DNA of 64,000 nt from Butyricicoccus pullicaecorum (GTDB taxonomy: Bacteria; Bacillota; Clostridia; Oscillospirales; Butyricicoccaceae), in assembly GCA_018365995.1 (NCBI GenBank), contig JAGZIY010000012.1, forward strand, positions 1-64,000, given 5' to 3'. Of the stretch, positions 51,707 through 61,660 are shown one piece after another; position 1 is the first letter of the stretch, and every line of letters begins with the position of its first letter. The notes under the pieces were generated by a model. That model was not told the DNA's origin, made no database searches, and worked only from the letters and a program-made list of their open reading frames with translations. The position numbers and the translations under genes were made by a program.

Positions 51707-53785
51707 TTATCGTAAACGGAAATGTGCAACCATTTCTCTCAAAACATGCGATTGGCTCGAAAGCTCCTTACTTGCAGCAGCACTCTCCTCTGCGGTTGCC
51801 GCATTGGTCTGTACAACACTCGAAATCTGATCTACGCCAGCCGCAACCTGATCGAGCTGCTCAGACAATGCCTGATAGGAATGTGCGATATCCTCAACAG
51901 AATGTACCACTACCTCTGTTTTTGCAGCAGCAGAACCCAATGTTGCCGCCGTCGTATCTGCAATGTCATGACCATGTCCGACCGCTTCCACTGTGCTTTC
52001 AATCAGCGCAGTTGTATTCTTGACAGCCTCTGAAGTGATTGCTGCAAGCGAACGTACTTCATCTGCCACCACAGTAAAGCCTTTGCCTGCTGCACCTGCA
52101 CGCGCAGCCTCTACTGCGGCATTAAGTGCCAGAATATTCGTCTGAAATGCGATATCCTCGATATTCTTAATGATTTTATGAATCTGCTGAGATTTATCAG
52201 AAATATCCGCCATTGCTTCGAGCATCAGCCCCATCTCCTGATTACTTTGCTCGATTTCCTCACTAATAACACCCAGATTCTGACAAACAACACCAGCCTG
52301 TTCCGAACCATCGGCTGACTGCTTCGACAAATCCATGATACTTGCAGACAACTCCTGCACAGAACTTGCCTGCTCGGTTGCCCCCTGTGCAAGGTTTTGT
52401 GCGCCAATCGAAATCTGATCGGCACCGCTATCCACCTGATCTGCTGACTGTGTGATACCAGAAATTGTTTCCGCAAGCGAATTGCGAATGGATTCCAAAC
52501 CATCTTTTACGCGGGAAAAATCGCCCTTATAATCCTGCTTGAGGGTAAACACGAGATTCCCTCGTCCCATTTGATCCAGCGTTGCTGTGATTTCATCAAT
52601 ATAAACAATGTAGGTTTTCAAGCGGTTGACAAGATTTTGAATGTGCACTGCCAACTGACCGACCTCATCACCGCTATGAATATCTACGGTTTGTTCAATA
52701 TTGCCAAGAGACAGCTGTTCGGCAATCCCTGTGAGTTTTTTAATTGGTCTTGTAAGGCTGAACGCAATCATCAGAAGTACGAATACCAAGATTACAATGC
52801 AGGCTACAAATCCACATATAATCATAGAGACTGTACGTTTAATAATAGACAGGTACTCATCCTCGGGCAATACACCCAATACCAGATAGTCAAGTTCATC
52901 CATGTACTCTGTACTTCCATAATACGACTGCCCTGCACGGGTATACAGCTCACTCTGAACACTTTGATTGGTCTGGATAATATTCAGCATATTTTCTGAA
53001 TACTCAACCTGACTAAAATGCTTACTTTGAAGCTCACGGTCCGGATGATATACAATATTGTTATCTCGGTCATATATGGTAATATAACCCACATCCCCAA
53101 CCTTGATTTCATCCAACTGTTCACTCAGCTTCTCTAGAGAAATATCCATTCCCAGAATACCGACCACTGTATTATTCGAATATACTGGTGCTGCAATTGC
53201 AACGGCCAGTTTTCCGGTTCTTACATCTTGATAGGCTCCGGTAACGATTTCGCCCTGCTTCTCCATTACCATCTGGTACCAGATACGACTTGTAACATCG
53301 AATTCTGGTGGTCCCAACTCACTTCCGTCGTCCTGAATATTGGTTCCCTTATCCTTATCCAGCAGATACACTGACATTATCGTGTCACTTTCCAACATTT
53401 TGACTTCTTGCAGTACGCTCCCAATCTGCTGATTGACCTTTGCAACCTCAGCTGCACTATTTGCCGATGCCGCAGCAGTATGACGCTTTGCAATCAACTC
53501 TGCCAAATCGTCGGACGCTGTTAAAGCCCGTACCATTCCCAAATAGTTCTCAAAATATCCTTCCACAGCCGACGCCGCAGTTCTTGTTTCCGCAGTCAGA
53601 TTATTTCCAATCAATTTCTCTACGGTTCCTGATATCTGCTTACCCAAAACGACTCCCAATGCCACAAGGATAATCACCAATGGTACCATAACAGCAGTCA
53701 TCAGCTTAGGTGTCAGACCAAACTGAACTTTCATTTTTCGCTTTTCACTTTGCCTGTCAGCTTTCTTTTTTCGAATGTACTCCAC
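51707..53785 (-). CDS. Methyl-accepting chemotaxis protein with dCache-like sensor
   Basis: The 692-residue receptor has membrane segment 1 at about 28-50 ([21 protein letters not shown]). An extracellular sensor of about 260 residues follows, with [55 protein letters not shown], the dCache-1 pattern. Membrane segment 2 is [21 protein letters not shown] (about 320-342), then HAMP and a signalling domain with [39 protein letters not shown]. The start is uncertain: GTG at 53785 has no strong ribosome site, and the ATG 17 codons in is also possible. The signalling domain is nearly the same as in the receptor at 28545; the sensor resembles that at 26281. No ligand can be inferred. Confidence 0.9.
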   Translation of the reverse strand: MEYIRKKKADRQSEKRKMKVQFGLTPKLMTAVMVPLVIILVALGVVLGKQISGTVEKLIGNNLTAETRTAASAVEGYFENYLGMVRALTASDDLAELIAKRHTAAASANSAAEVAKVNQQIGSVLQEVKMLESDTIMSVYLLDKDKGTNIQDDGSELGPPEFDVTSRIWYQMVMEKQGEIVTGAYQDVRTGKLAVAIAAPVYSNNTVVGILGMDISLEKLSEQLDEIKVGDVGYITIYDRDNNIVYHPDRELQSKHFSQVEYSENMLNIIQTNQSVQSELYTRAGQSYYGSTEYMDELDYLVLGVLPEDEYLSIIKRTVSMIICGFVACIVILVFVLLMIAFSLTRPIKKLTGIAEQLSLGNIEQTVDIHSGDEVGQLAVHIQNLVNRLKTYIVYIDEITATLDQMGRGNLVFTLKQDYKGDFSRVKDGLESIRNSLAETISGITQSADQVDSGADQISIGAQNLAQGATEQASSVQELSASIMDLSKQSADGSEQAGVVCQNLGVISEEIEQSNQEMGLMLEAMADISDKSQQIHKIIKNIEDIAFQTNILALNAAVEAARAGAAGKGFTVVADEVRSLAAITSEAVKNTTALIESTVEAVGHGHDIADTTAATLGSAAAKTEVVVHSVEDIAHSYQALSEQLDQVAAGVDQISSVVQTNAATAEESAAASKELSSQSHVLREMVAHFRLR

Positions 53786-53910
53786 GATTTACACGCTCTT
53801 TTCTTCAAATTTTTAGTTAGTATATGTGCACGATGTACAGGCTGCAAACACACCATACACAATACCCCCATCGTATCGTTCTTTTCGCTCGCTTCTGCAA
53901 TTGTTTTTAT

Positions 53911-54331
53911 TTACCTGTTAACAGCTTCTATTGTCCTACGGCTTGCTCGTTCTGCAATCTTACAGGTCAATGTTGATACACCATGAGCACCTTGCATATT
54001 TGCCAGACAGTCCAGCGTTTTTCGCGCAATCTGATCAAGCGACTGCTGTAAACTCCGAATGGCGCTCCAGCAGCTGCTGGATTCCCCAATATCCATCATG
54101 AGATGTCATTGCACCAGACTGCGTATAGGATAAATGTGCATCTTCCATCGCCTTCTGACAACCTATCATCCACTCGAATCCTGTCCCTATCACAGGGTTT
54201 GCATCTGTTAAAAACCCCAATCTGCCATTCAATTGGATAGCCCACCGCACATAGCCACCGGAAGATTTCGATGGCTCAGTACCTCTGCCAAACATGATTT
54301 TTGAATCAAGTATGCAAACTGTCACTATCAA
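53911..54331 (-). pseudogene. Decayed LacI-family regulator remnant
   Basis: Two minus-strand frames carry parts of one LacI/GalR effector domain. 54035-54331 reads GRLGFLTDANPVIG, then GCQKAMEDAHLSYTQSGAMTSHDGYWGIQQLLERHSEFTAV, which is the family pattern up to TAV-F. The second frame (53911-54099) continues SLDQIARKTLDCLANMQGAHGVSTLTCKIAERASRRT, the C-terminal LTTV-region and L-P-C-x-I-x-R-x-S ending. About 50-60 codons of the usual linker (FA-ND-xA-G to P-x-L-TTV) are missing at the join and the frame changes. The N-terminal helix-turn-helix is not found. So the gene is broken by deletion, frameshift and loss of the front. The family call is by pattern only. Confidence 0.6.
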
Positions 54332-54481
54332 AACAGAAAGTCTATTGACTGCTTACAGCAAAACATATAGCCATATCCAATGGACTCACTATATTTCTTT
54401 TCCTGTGCAACTACGCACAACAATTCCGAAAAAGCTCAGGCAACCTCTTTTAATCCTCTCATACGCTTTCATCTAAGATAC

Positions 54482-54901
54482 GTTTTCTTACACACGCAGC
54501 CTCATGTGAAACACATCTAAAAATACAGATATATCGCGCATATCCCCCCAGTTATCTCGTTCTAAATCCGATTTGTTTCCGAAACATCACCACTGTGATT
54601 CTCTTTGCCAAGCGGGTAAATGAAAATCCCAGTATATGATATTTCTTTTTACTTTTCATTTTTTCAGATACAGCGTTGAAAGCTTTTCCTGTTTTTTCGG
54701 CTTTGCTCCTTGATTATACCATATTTTACTATTTTCCGCAAAATTATAGAGGATTTAATTTTTTCTTAATATACAAAATATACAAAGGCAGCAATCTTTT
54801 TTTGAGTTCTTTTATCCTGTAAATATCAGCAGAATACGAAAAAAAACAGACAAATCCACTTTCTCCATCAGAACAGTCTTAAAAATACGGCTTCAAAAAT
54901 A
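54482..54901. other. AT-rich stretch without detectable gene
   Basis: I see no reading frame with a ribosome site, no RNA gene and no repeat here. It borders the decayed LacI-family remnant and may be further decayed sequence. Bases 54332-54481 upstream of the remnant also lack an open frame. Confidence 0.6.
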
Positions 54902-54928
54902 AAAAGCATGTCCAGTGGACATGCTTTT
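54902..54928 (-). terminator. Terminator of the glycosyltransferase gene
   Basis: AAAAGCATGTCC pairs with GGACATGCTTTT around 3 nt. On the minus strand TTTTTATTTTTG follows. It is 8 nt behind the gene. Confidence 0.85.
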
Positions 54929-54935
54929 AGTTTTA

Positions 54936-56186
54936 TTATTTTTGTAATTCCGTTAAACGAATACGGCAGGTATGCGGAATTGCCTTCCATTCAGTCTGCG
55001 GCTTTAACAGCATCACTGTATTGATTGGAATCCAGCTCATCACAAATAGCCAGTAGCCCAATACTCCCTTTGCCATCGTAAGCAAGGGTTTTCGTTCCAG
55101 TAAAATCACTGCCACAGCAAGCAGGACAGTTCCGACAAAAGAAATCGCAGCGGATAAAAGCGGTTGATACAATATCTCACTATAAGGTGCAAGGTCAAAA
55201 TGTACCTGTAAAACACATAAAAATCCGGATAATATCACAGAAATAATATAAAATACCTGAAGAAGCGGTGCAAATAAAAACAATAACTGATCAAGCCGTG
55301 CATGCAGGTCATGCCGTCCACGGCTTTTCTGCCTTAATAGCTGTGGTGCATAGACTTTGAGACACTGGTAAAGCCCCACTGTCCACCGACATCTCTGATG
55401 CCATGACTGCATAAAAGTAAGCGGCTGCTCATCATAGGTCTTGGCATCTGGCACCCATGCAACCCGCTCGCCTGACAAGATACACTGCGTTGTAAATTCA
55501 ATATCTTCTGTCATGGTTACTGTATTCCACCCATTATGCCGTCTGAGCCAATCCATAGACACCATAAATCCACTGCCATTTACAACAGCAGACAGACCCA
55601 CCCTTGCACGTGTGTGGCTAAACATTCGATTGACCATCCAATAATAGATAGAATAACAGGAGGAAATCATGGTATCTGTTGGGTTCTTACTGTCTCGATA
55701 CCCCTGCCCTGCAACAACGCCCTCACACCATGCATTATTCATTGCCGCCAAAAATCCAGCGTCAACGACATTATCTGCATCAAATACACAGACAGCATCA
55801 TAACGATTTTGACGCATCAGTATGGCAATAATTTGTTTAAGGGCATCGCCCTTTGTGCGTACTGGTGCGGCACATTCCATGACAAGCGCACCCGCACGAT
55901 GCGCCTCTCCCGCTGTGTCATCTGTGCAATTATTCGGAATCACGATCACATCAAACTTATCCTGCGGATATGCTTGTCCTATCAAACTTTCCACCAAATT
56001 GCCAATCACAGCCTGTTCATTCCGTGCCGCGACCAAAACCGCAAAACGACAGCGCGGTTCGTGTGTTTTCCATTTTTCCGCCATACGCACTGCCTGCGGC
56101 AGATATAGTGCAAAGTATACAAGGTATAATACGGATATTGCACTCATCAAAAAAACAGCCGCCTTGAGCCACGGGATCACAAACAT
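54936..56186 (-). CDS. Family 2 membrane glycosyltransferase
   Basis: The 416-residue protein is a processive-type GT2 enzyme. It has an N-terminal membrane segment (about 5-28), the catalytic domain with VCVFDADNVVD near 135 (D-x-D), VTMTEDIEFTTQCI near 215 (TED) and QRCRWTVGLYQ near 255 (Q-x-x-RW). Three or more C-terminal membrane segments start near 300. That set is typical of synthases of cellulose, chitin-like or hyaluronan-like glycans and of EpsH-type transferases. The ATG at 56186 follows AAGGAGGGG by 6 nt. The gene is single, with promoter TTGACA-17-TAATTT. No second polysaccharide gene is near, so the product is unknown. Confidence 0.92.
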   Translation of the reverse strand: MFVIPWLKAAVFLMSAISVLYLVYFALYLPQAVRMAEKWKTHEPRCRFAVLVAARNEQAVIGNLVESLIGQAYPQDKFDVIVIPNNCTDDTAGEAHRAGALVMECAAPVRTKGDALKQIIAILMRQNRYDAVCVFDADNVVDAGFLAAMNNAWCEGVVAGQGYRDSKNPTDTMISSCYSIYYWMVNRMFSHTRARVGLSAVVNGSGFMVSMDWLRRHNGWNTVTMTEDIEFTTQCILSGERVAWVPDAKTYDEQPLTFMQSWHQRCRWTVGLYQCLKVYAPQLLRQKSRGRHDLHARLDQLLFLFAPLLQVFYIISVILSGFLCVLQVHFDLAPYSEILYQPLLSAAISFVGTVLLAVAVILLERKPLLTMAKGVLGYWLFVMSWIPINTVMLLKPQTEWKAIPHTCRIRLTELQK

Positions 56187-56242
56187 CAAAGACCCCTCCT
56201 TCTTTCTGAAATTCAAACTGTATTACTTGTATTAGTACACTT

Positions 56243-56271
56243 AAATTACCATACTCTGCCCCCCCTGTCAA
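56243..56271 (-). promoter_or_regulatory. Promoter of the glycosyltransferase gene
   Basis: On the minus strand TTGACA (56266-56271) and TAATTT (56243-56248) are 17 nt apart. Confidence 0.7.
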
Positions 56272-56416
56272 TGCCCTTAAGCAAATCTTAAAAAAATCGT
56301 AATCAATTTGTAAGAAATATCTGTATTCCTGCTGTATTCCGTCCACTTTTCCAGAGAACATTCACTTTGTACCAGAATATCGTACTGCAAATCCAGCGAA
56401 TATTTACATTTGCGCC

Positions 56417-56445
56417 TTGTATAACGCCTGTGACTTTGTTACAAT
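56417..56445 (+). promoter_or_regulatory. Promoter of the cyclophilin gene
   Basis: TTGTAT (56417-56422) and TACAAT (56440-56445) are 17 nt apart. Confidence 0.65.
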
Positions 56446-56505
56446 AAGAATACATGAAATTCATGCAAATACACGCAATCCAAAAGAATGGAGTGTTTTG
56501 ATTCA

Positions 56506-57024
56506 ATGAAAAATCCAATCGTAACGATTGAAATGGAATCCGGCTCAAAAATTGAGCTTGAGCTGTATCCAGAAATCGCGCCCAACACCGTGCGCAACTT
56601 TATCCATTTGGCACAGCAAGGTTTCTATAACGGCACCATCTTCCACCGCGTCATTCCCGGATTTATGATTCAGGGTGGTGATCCGGAAGGTACCGGCATG
56701 GGCGGTCCAGATCACTGTATCCGTGGTGAATTCACCGCGAACGGTTTCCAAAATGATCTGATACACAGCCGTGGTGTCATTTCTATGGCACGCACTATGG
56801 ACCCTGACTCTGCCGGCTCTCAGTTCTTCATTATGACCACAGACTCTCCCCATCTCGATGGACAATATGCCGCCTTTGGTATGGTTACCTCTGGTATGGA
56901 AACCGCAGACGAAATTGTAAATACACCACGAGACTGGCATGACCGTCCACGTGCTGACCAGAAGATGGTTTCTGTCACAGTCGAAACCTTTGGCGAAACC
57001 TATGACGCACCCGAAACAATCTGA
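56506..57024 (+). CDS. Cyclophilin-type peptidyl-prolyl isomerase
   Basis: The 172-residue cytosolic isomerase starts MKNPIVTIEMESGSKIELELYPEIAPNTVRNF, with no signal peptide. Active-site residues are visible: YNGTIFHRVIPGFMIQGGDPEGTGMGGP (His, Arg, Phe), SMARTMDPDSAGSQFFIMTTDSPHLDGQYAAFG and a final VTVETFGE. Its length is normal for bacterial cyclophilins. GGAG lies 12 nt before the ATG; a start six codons upstream has no better site. The GDPD-like gene follows after 34 nt. Confidence 0.93.
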   Translation: MKNPIVTIEMESGSKIELELYPEIAPNTVRNFIHLAQQGFYNGTIFHRVIPGFMIQGGDPEGTGMGGPDHCIRGEFTANGFQNDLIHSRGVISMARTMDPDSAGSQFFIMTTDSPHLDGQYAAFGMVTSGMETADEIVNTPRDWHDRPRADQKMVSVTVETFGETYDAPETI

Positions 57025-57058
57025 TCCTCATTCACTTTACCTGATGGGAGGGAGCGCC

Positions 57059-57763
57059 ATGCGCTATTCCAACCGAACATCCTTTATTCTTTCAACCCCC
57101 GGAACCATGGGACAGCCCCCATGCAGTTTGGAGTCTATTATGGCAGGTCATTGTGCCGGCGCACATGGCTGTATCCTGCCTGTTGACACCACACAGGATG
57201 ATATCACCATTATCTGTGAGTCCAGCAGCTATCAGATTGCAGGCGAAACCTTATCTGTTCATGATAACAGCTTCGAAACGCTTCGCGCTGCCTATCCCAA
57301 AATCGTTTCCTTTGGTCAGGCCCTCGAGCTTGTACGTTCCTATTCCGGAAAATTGGGTATTGAACTGCATCATCCGCTTACTGCCGCACAGGTACGCATT
57401 TCCCTCAAATATTCTGAATATCTGGAAAATGCGTATTTTTGTGGGTTGCAGCCACAGCAGGCTGCTGCGCTCGCGGCACAATACCCAGATTTGCAGATCA
57501 TGGTCGATTTGCCGCTGTCACCAGAGGATCCTGTAACCTTTGTGCGTGGTGCACAAAGACTGGGTTTATTCGGACTGCGCGCAACACCCGAGCTTCTGAG
57601 TGAAACGCTATGTGCAGAAGCACTGCGCTGCGGATTGTTCCTTGCCTCTACTGAGACTGACAATCCCGAAATCCTGCATTCTTTGGTCGCCCGCGGTGTC
57701 AATTTTATTGAAACCAGCCGCCCCGACCTAGCACTTTCCGGTCAGCCTGTTCAACAGGCATAG
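57059..57763 (+). CDS. GDPD-like protein lacking catalytic residues
   Basis: This 234-residue protein has the outline of glycerophosphodiester phosphodiesterase: an N-terminal P-x-S-LESIMAGHCAGAHGCILPVDTTQDD stretch like the family GADGVELDVQLTKDG, and a TIM-barrel strand pattern. The catalytic HRG after the first strand reads TPGTM, the Glu-Asp pair reads LPVD, and the HD that follows reads CESSSY. So the enzyme is probably dead or has changed activity. GGGAGG lies before the ATG. It sits between cyclophilin and ABC-F genes. I do not know its role. Confidence 0.6.
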   Translation: MRYSNRTSFILSTPGTMGQPPCSLESIMAGHCAGAHGCILPVDTTQDDITIICESSSYQIAGETLSVHDNSFETLRAAYPKIVSFGQALELVRSYSGKLGIELHHPLTAAQVRISLKYSEYLENAYFCGLQPQQAAALAAQYPDLQIMVDLPLSPEDPVTFVRGAQRLGLFGLRATPELLSETLCAEALRCGLFLASTETDNPEILHSLVARGVNFIETSRPDLALSGQPVQQA

Positions 57764-57828
57764 CTGACCATTTTTTCTGGGGCCTTTGGCCCCTTTTTCT
57801 TTCATCATTTCTTTGGAGGGAATGTTCT

Positions 57829-59712
57829 TTGGCTGACATTACCATACAAAATTTAACAAAATATTACGGAGACCGACTCATTCTATCAAACATCAGCTTT
57901 GATATTCAATCGGGAGAAAAGGTGGCGATCCTTGGTCCAAACGGTGCGGGGAAAACCACACTTCTAAACATCATTGCAGGGCGTCTTGCTTACGATGACG
58001 GGCATGTCTCTATTGGTGCCAACCGCACGGTTGGTGTCATCGATCAGATACCACATTATGATACCTCCGCCACGGTTGACGATGTCCTGCATACCGCCTT
58101 TGCCAATGTGCAGACAGTACGCGCCGAAATGGACGTACTTGCAGTGCAGATGGCAGAACATCCAGATGATGCTCTTTTGCTGCACCGTTACGGCACATTA
58201 CAGCAAAAGTTAGATGCGCTTGGCGGATATGACCACGATTTTGAAGTAGACAAAGTATGCAATGGTCTGGATATCCCAGCAGTACAGCGAGCTCAGCCGT
58301 TTTCACAGCTGTCTGGCGGAGAGAAAACAAGAGTCAATCTTGCGCGTATCATTCTGGAGCAAACGGATATCCTGCTGCTTGATGAGCCAACCAACCATCT
58401 GGATTTAGATGCGGTTCGCTGGCTGGGTGATTATCTCGAATCCTATACAGGTACTGTTGTCACCGTTTCACACGACCGGTATTTTCTGGATCAATGCTGT
58501 GACCGGATCATTGAAATCCAAGACACCGTTTGTGACTTTTATGCGGGTTCCTACTCCTTCTATGCAGAAGAACGGGAGCGCCGCTATGCACAGCGGCTTG
58601 CTGAGCATGAAAACCAAATGGCTGAGCGCAAGCGACTGGAAGCCACTGCACGCAAAATGCATGAGCATGGTACCGAAAAGCTTGCAAAGCGGGCAGCATC
58701 TATCGAAAAGCGCATTGCACGCATGAAGGTGACCGACCGCCCCAAAAAACAGGGTAATCTCTCTGTATCCTTTGGCGACCCCAACTATGAAACAGAAGAC
58801 GTACTGAAAGTTCGTGGTATTACAAAGAGTTTTGATGGCAGAAAAATATTACAAGATGTAACATTTAATATTCGAAATGGAGAGCGTGTTGCAATTCTCG
58901 GTGACAATGGTGCTGGAAAAACGACCCTTCTGCGCATTCTTTTGGGTGAGGAAGCCGCAGACAGTGGCGTGATCAAAAAGGGACAGGGCTTACGCCCTGC
59001 CTATCTTCCGCAGCAGGTGCATTTTGCAAACGAGGGGCGTAATCTCATCGACACACTAATCTATGATAAAAATGTGACCATGCAGACTGCGCGCAATCGC
59101 TTGGGCGCTTTCCGCTTTTCTGGTGAGGATCAGCTCAAAACCGTGCGTATGCTTTCCGGCGGTGAAAAAAGCCGTTTGAGACTTTGTGAACTGATGTATG
59201 ACCCGCTCAATATGCTGATATTGGACGAGCCAACTAACCATTTAGATCTTATGAGCCGTGAATGGATCGAAGAAGCTGTCGAGGCGTTTACCGGAACACT
59301 GCTGTTTGTCAGCCATGACCGCTACTTTGTTTCTCGCTTTGCGACTCGTATCATCTATCTGGAAAATGGTACCTATACAGATTTTGTGGGTGATTATGAA
59401 GCGTTTCTGAACTATCGTGAGCGGCAAAAATTAGCAAGCGTTGTCCCCAAGGCGGAAAACACACCCGCTCGAGCAAAATCAGAAAAAGCAAAGCCCAAGG
59501 GCGGTACTAAAAATATTGCCAAAAAAGTTGCGGTTTTAGAGCGTGAAATTGCCCAGCTGGAGGAACGCATCACGACACTGGATACGGAAATGGCTGCCTG
59601 CGGCGCAGATGCCGGACGGCTCATGGAACTTATGCACACACGCGAACAAACAGAAGCCGATTTAATAGATAAAATGGCACAGTGGGAGACACTGGCAGAA
59701 CAAATCGAATGA
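57829..59712 (+). CDS. ABC-F family ATP-binding protein
   Basis: ABC-F proteins act on the ribosome or in drug resistance rather than in transport. The 627-residue protein has two ATPase domains: Walker A GPNGAGKTTL near 39 and GDNGAGKTTL near 360, signatures LSGGEKTRVNLAR near 163 and LSGGEKSRLRLCE near 445, and Walker B LLLDEPTNHLDL and LILDEPTNHLDL. The linker between them (about 245-310) is charged and helical. A C-terminal coiled coil (about 550-627, VAVLEREIAQLEERITTLDTEM) resembles YdiF/Uup. The start is TTG at 57829 after GGAGGG with 8-nt spacing. No other upstream start fits. Confidence 0.94.
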   Translation: MADITIQNLTKYYGDRLILSNISFDIQSGEKVAILGPNGAGKTTLLNIIAGRLAYDDGHVSIGANRTVGVIDQIPHYDTSATVDDVLHTAFANVQTVRAEMDVLAVQMAEHPDDALLLHRYGTLQQKLDALGGYDHDFEVDKVCNGLDIPAVQRAQPFSQLSGGEKTRVNLARIILEQTDILLLDEPTNHLDLDAVRWLGDYLESYTGTVVTVSHDRYFLDQCCDRIIEIQDTVCDFYAGSYSFYAEERERRYAQRLAEHENQMAERKRLEATARKMHEHGTEKLAKRAASIEKRIARMKVTDRPKKQGNLSVSFGDPNYETEDVLKVRGITKSFDGRKILQDVTFNIRNGERVAILGDNGAGKTTLLRILLGEEAADSGVIKKGQGLRPAYLPQQVHFANEGRNLIDTLIYDKNVTMQTARNRLGAFRFSGEDQLKTVRMLSGGEKSRLRLCELMYDPLNMLILDEPTNHLDLMSREWIEEAVEAFTGTLLFVSHDRYFVSRFATRIIYLENGTYTDFVGDYEAFLNYRERQKLASVVPKAENTPARAKSEKAKPKGGTKNIAKKVAVLEREIAQLEERITTLDTEMAACGADAGRLMELMHTREQTEADLIDKMAQWETLAEQIE

Positions 59713-59766
59713 TGTGCTTTTTATAAAGCGCGCATACTTTCTGTCGTTCCCTCAAGAGGACTTATT

Positions 59767-60525
59767 ATGTTTGCAAAATGGAAATTTTGGATGATTTTGG
59801 CGTTTATATTTTTCATTCCGGGGATATTCTTTTTACCCTTTTCCCCTGTTCGCTTTGGCGGACTCTTTCTAGGCGCCTTGGGTTTCTGCTGTTTGATGGA
59901 AGCTTTTTTTGTCTCAAAAGAAAGCATATATCCCACTGCACATAAGATTGCACAAGCGGGACGTATCCTGTTTACTCTATTCTGTGTGTCTTTTGTTGGT
60001 ATTCAAGCCTTGATTATCGCAGGACAAACCTCTGACCCTGAAGCAGAGGACGCACAATATGTACTTGTACTTGGCGCACATATCTTACAGACTCGTCCCT
60101 CCGATGCACTGATCGAACGCTGCAAAGCTGCCGCAGACTATTTGAACGAATACCCAAATGCAACTGCAATCCTATGCGGCGGACAAGGCACCAATGAGCC
60201 TATGCCGGAATCCCATATGATGCGGAAATATATGATCGAGACCTTAAATGTAGCTCCCGATCGTTTGCTTGTGGAAGACACTTCGCGCAATACCATTCAA
60301 AATATACGAAACGCAAAAAAACTTTATAATCTTCAGGATTATCGCTGCGCTGTTCTCTCCAGTGATTTTCACCTTGCACGCGCAAGACGGCTCATGGAAC
60401 AGGCTGGGCTGGAACCTTATGGTATCTCCGCACCTTTGCCCGATGTACCGCTGATCGAAGCAGCTTCCCATATGCGGGAATACTGTTCTACACTGGGACT
60501 TTTGTTAACAGGCAGATATTTTTGA
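59767..60525 (+). CDS. DUF218/ElyC-SanA-YdcF family membrane protein
   Basis: The 252-residue protein has two or three N-terminal membrane segments (1-45 and about 65-90) and a DUF218 domain: AQYVLVLGAHILQTRPSDALIERCKAAADYLNEYPNATAILCGGQGTNEPMPESHMMRKYMIETLNVAPDRLLVEDTSRNTIQNIRNAKKL. The metal or substrate loop GAH and the SDFHLARARRLM piece are typical. The biochemical function of the family is unknown; ElyC in E. coli affects envelope polymers. AGAGGA precedes the ATG. It is followed by prfA after 18 nt. Confidence 0.9.
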   Translation: MFAKWKFWMILAFIFFIPGIFFLPFSPVRFGGLFLGALGFCCLMEAFFVSKESIYPTAHKIAQAGRILFTLFCVSFVGIQALIIAGQTSDPEAEDAQYVLVLGAHILQTRPSDALIERCKAAADYLNEYPNATAILCGGQGTNEPMPESHMMRKYMIETLNVAPDRLLVEDTSRNTIQNIRNAKKLYNLQDYRCAVLSSDFHLARARRLMEQAGLEPYGISAPLPDVPLIEAASHMREYCSTLGLLLTGRYF

Positions 60526-60543
60526 TATAGAATGAGGTAAACT

Positions 60544-61614
60544 ATGCTTGATAAATTGAGTGCATTGATTGCTCGCTTTGATGAGGTAGAAGCGCGTCTA
60601 TCCGCGCCCGACCTCTATGATGATCCGGCGGCGGCTGCAAAGCTGCTCAAGGAGCAGCGCCGGCTTGCGCCAATCGTTGAGGTCATACGCGCACGTGAGC
60701 AGGCGCTCCAGACCATCGCCGATGCGCAGGAGCTCATGCGTGAAGATCCCGAAATGCGTGACTTTGCGCAAGAAGAAATGAATGACGCACAGTCACGTGC
60801 AGAACAACTCGAACAGGAGCTCAAAATCCTGCTGCTTCCCCGCGATCCCAATGATGATAAAAATATCATCGTAGAAATTCGCGGTGGTGCAGGCGGAGAG
60901 GAATCCGCACTCTTTGCACACTCCCTGCATCGTATGTATACAATGTATGCAGAAAAACGCGGCTGGACAACCGAGCTCCTGTCCATCAATGAAACCGAAC
61001 TTGGCGGCTGCAAGGAAGTTGTCTTTCAAATTGCAGGCGATGGCGCATATTCCCGTCTGAAATTTGAATCGGGTGTGCATCGTGTGCAGCGTGTCCCCGA
61101 AACCGAAAGCCAAGGTCGTATCCACACCTCAACCGTTACGGTCGCTGTTTTACCCGAAGCGGAGGAGGTAGACTTCGAAATCAACCCAGCCGATTTGAAA
61201 ATTGATACCTTCCGCGCCTCCGGCGCAGGTGGACAGCACATCAATAAAACCGAATCTGCCATTCGTATTACCCATCTGCCCACTGGAACAGTCGTAGAAT
61301 GTCAGGACGAGCGCAGCCAGCACAAAAACCGTGATAAGGCCATGCGCGTTCTTCGCACACGCCTTTACGAGGCAGAGTGCGAAAAGCAAAACGCCGCAAT
61401 CGCCGCCGAACGGCGCGCGCAGGTGGGAACCGGCGACCGATCCGAGCGGATTCGCACCTATAACTTCCCTGAAAATCGTGTATCTGACCACCGAATCAAG
61501 CTGACAATCTATAAACTTTCTCAATTTTTAGATGGAGATATGGATGAGATACTCGATGCACTCATCACCGCAGATACTGCACAAAAACTTCAGGCGCAAA
61601 ACGATACCATTTGA
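60544..61614 (+). CDS. prfA: Peptide chain release factor 1
   Basis: RF1 reads UAA and UAG stop codons and releases the peptide. The 356-residue protein has the codon-recognition motif in HRVQRVPETESQGRIHTSTVTVAVLPE near 180, where PET occupies the P-x-T position. The universal GGQ is in RASGAGGQHINKTESAIRITH near 220. Length is normal. GAGGTAAACT precedes the ATG. The usual partner gene prmC is not next to it; a Sua5-type gene follows. Confidence 0.97.
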   Translation: MLDKLSALIARFDEVEARLSAPDLYDDPAAAAKLLKEQRRLAPIVEVIRAREQALQTIADAQELMREDPEMRDFAQEEMNDAQSRAEQLEQELKILLLPRDPNDDKNIIVEIRGGAGGEESALFAHSLHRMYTMYAEKRGWTTELLSINETELGGCKEVVFQIAGDGAYSRLKFESGVHRVQRVPETESQGRIHTSTVTVAVLPEAEEVDFEINPADLKIDTFRASGAGGQHINKTESAIRITHLPTGTVVECQDERSQHKNRDKAMRVLRTRLYEAECEKQNAAIAAERRAQVGTGDRSERIRTYNFPENRVSDHRIKLTIYKLSQFLDGDMDEILDALITADTAQKLQAQNDTI

Positions 61615-61660
61615 TTGCATTTTGTATTATTTTATTTTTTCATAACAGGAAGTGTATCCT

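Noticed and set aside
56219..56234. Direct repeats TGTATTA near the glycosyltransferase gene, equal to the GntR operator half-site
   Set aside because: They are direct, not inverted, and AT-rich; chance cannot be excluded.
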